Assembly (NCBI GenBank): GCA_964619935.1
Contig: CAZUGO010000094.1
Span: 22,519-86,518 of the forward strand
Source of the DNA: CAZUGO01 sp964619935
GTDB taxonomy: Bacteria; Planctomycetota; Phycisphaerae; UBA1845; CAIVHJ01
Direction of reading: 5' to 3'
DNA length: 64,000 nt
This document shows, in pieces, positions 63,455 to 64,000 of this stretch. Under the pieces are notes generated by a model that was given only the letters and a program-made list of their open reading frames with translations, was not told where the DNA came from and did no database searches. The translations under genes were made by a program, and so were the position numbers. Each line of letters starts with the position of its first letter. Position 1 is the stretch's first letter.

Positions 63455-63928
63455 ATGCGTAATTACGTACTGTCCTGCGTTGCGGTCGCGTTTCTCGGTG
63501 CCCTGGCATTCATGGCAACCCCCCAAGAGCATGCGGCGGCCCACTGCCAGGTCCCCTGCGGAATCTATGACGACCCCGCCCGCGTTCACCATATGCTCGA
63601 AGACGTCACCACCATCGCCAAGGCCGTCGATCAAATTGGCGCCCTGGCCGCCAAGACCGACGCCCTCAGTCAAAACCAGGTCACCCGCTGGATCATGACC
63701 AAGGAAGCGCATGCCAGCGACATCATCACCACCGTGGCCGAGTACTTCCTGACCCAGAAAGTCGCAGAGGTGCCGGCCGGCGACCCCGCCCGGCAGGCCT
63801 ACCTGGATTCACTGGCGGACCACCATCACGTCATGCGCGCCGCCATGAAGACCAAGCAGACCGTAGATGCCGCGGCAGTGCAGGATCTCAAGACCGCCGT
63901 CGAGGCGCTGGCCAAGCGCTATCCGTAA
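63455..63928 (+). CDS. sodN: Nickel superoxide dismutase, exported
   Basis: Disproportionates superoxide to oxygen and hydrogen peroxide with a Ni centre. The Ni hook is plain: HCQVPCGIYDD at residues 30-40, in which His1, Cys2 and Cys6 of the mature protein bind nickel. The four-helix body follows (VHHMLEDVTTIAKAVDQI; VTRWIMTKEAHASDIITTVAEYFL). Mature length would be 128 aa (Streptomyces: 117). Classical NiSOD has a short leader removed by the SodX peptidase; here residues 1-29 are a Sec-like signal peptide (YVLSCVAVAFLGALAFM...EHAAA) whose predicted AxA cleavage would free His1. No sodX is seen. The ATG at 63455 has AAGGAG seven bases upstream; one two codons earlier is too close. Confidence 0.9.
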   Translation: MRNYVLSCVAVAFLGALAFMATPQEHAAAHCQVPCGIYDDPARVHHMLEDVTTIAKAVDQIGALAAKTDALSQNQVTRWIMTKEAHASDIITTVAEYFLTQKVAEVPAGDPARQAYLDSLADHHHVMRAAMKTKQTVDAAAVQDLKTAVEALAKRYP

Positions 63929-63965
63929 ATTCGGCTGCGGCCCGCCGGGCACCACTCAAGCAATT

Positions 63966-64000
63966 AGGTCGTTGCGCCGCAACGACCGGGTCGTCCTGCC
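63966..64000. repeat. Second locus of the 22-bp palindromic repeat family, cut by the window edge
   Basis: From 63966 the sequence aligns in register with the 8-kb array (28 of 35 positions by eye against the consensus), including CGACC-G-GGTCG at 63983-63993. It also contains a perfect 10-base inverted repeat with a one-base centre (63967-63987), which could fold after the sodN stop. The array probably continues beyond the window. Confidence 0.7.

Overview
The window looks like a chromosomal segment of a GC-rich planctomycete (Planctomycetota, possibly a Phycisphaerae-like lineage). The evidence is two large exported proteins ending in dockerin-like repeats of the LLGAWG type, YVTN-propeller/cytochrome c fusions, several Cys-rich exported proteins, a MoxR-Bat operon with a DUF4381-type protein, and GC content near 66 percent. 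The lineage is inferred from these protein styles only; there is no rRNA gene in the window. I found no tRNA, CRISPR array, insertion sequence or prophage.

Layout. 1-7.8 kb (mostly minus strand): a membrane spermidine-synthase-like protein cut by the left edge, an exported Pcm, a probable PhoD remnant, a LarA-like protein, a YVTN/cytochrome c/dockerin protein and a small methyltransferase. 7.8-8.5 kb: non-coding DNA with a 22-bp tandem repeat array. 8.5-11.5 kb: DUF2950, DUF3300 and a small cytochrome with Cys repeats. 11.7-17.5 kb (plus): a MacAB-like export operon led by a small Cys-rich exported protein. 17.6-28.2 kb: a Cys-rich lipoprotein, RlmKL, a C69 dipeptidase, a frameshifted cyclophilin, an RRM protein, a HEAT lipoprotein and a B12/radical SAM protein. 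28.2-32.9 kb: an AT-rich island, a second 22-bp repeat array, a large zinc metalloprotease with dockerin repeats, and about 0.9 kb without a visible gene. 32.9-37.7 kb: two small lipoproteins, then an operon of a membrane protein, SPFH-GYF protein and two zinc-ribbon proteins. 37.7-40.3 kb: tandem P-domain proteins. 40.7-42.3 kb: a thioesterase and a sigma factor.

42.4-47.8 kb (minus strand) is the most unusual part: a four-gene operon with a WXG100-like protein, a 335-aa coiled-coil protein, a 70-aa WXG-like helical-hairpin protein and a 1306-aa membrane FtsK/EssC-like ATPase. It has the makings of a minimal, divergent type VII (ESX-like) secretion system.

48-64 kb (plus strand): a sulfotransferase, RecQ, a 1001-aa lipoprotein-like RTX/S-layer-like surface protein, then an unbroken moxR-DUF58-DUF4381-batA-batB-batC-batD-batE operon with overlapping or closely spaced genes, and a nickel superoxide dismutase whose signal peptide appears to end exactly at the metal-binding His1. 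The window ends inside a second copy of the 22-bp repeat family first seen at 8 kb.
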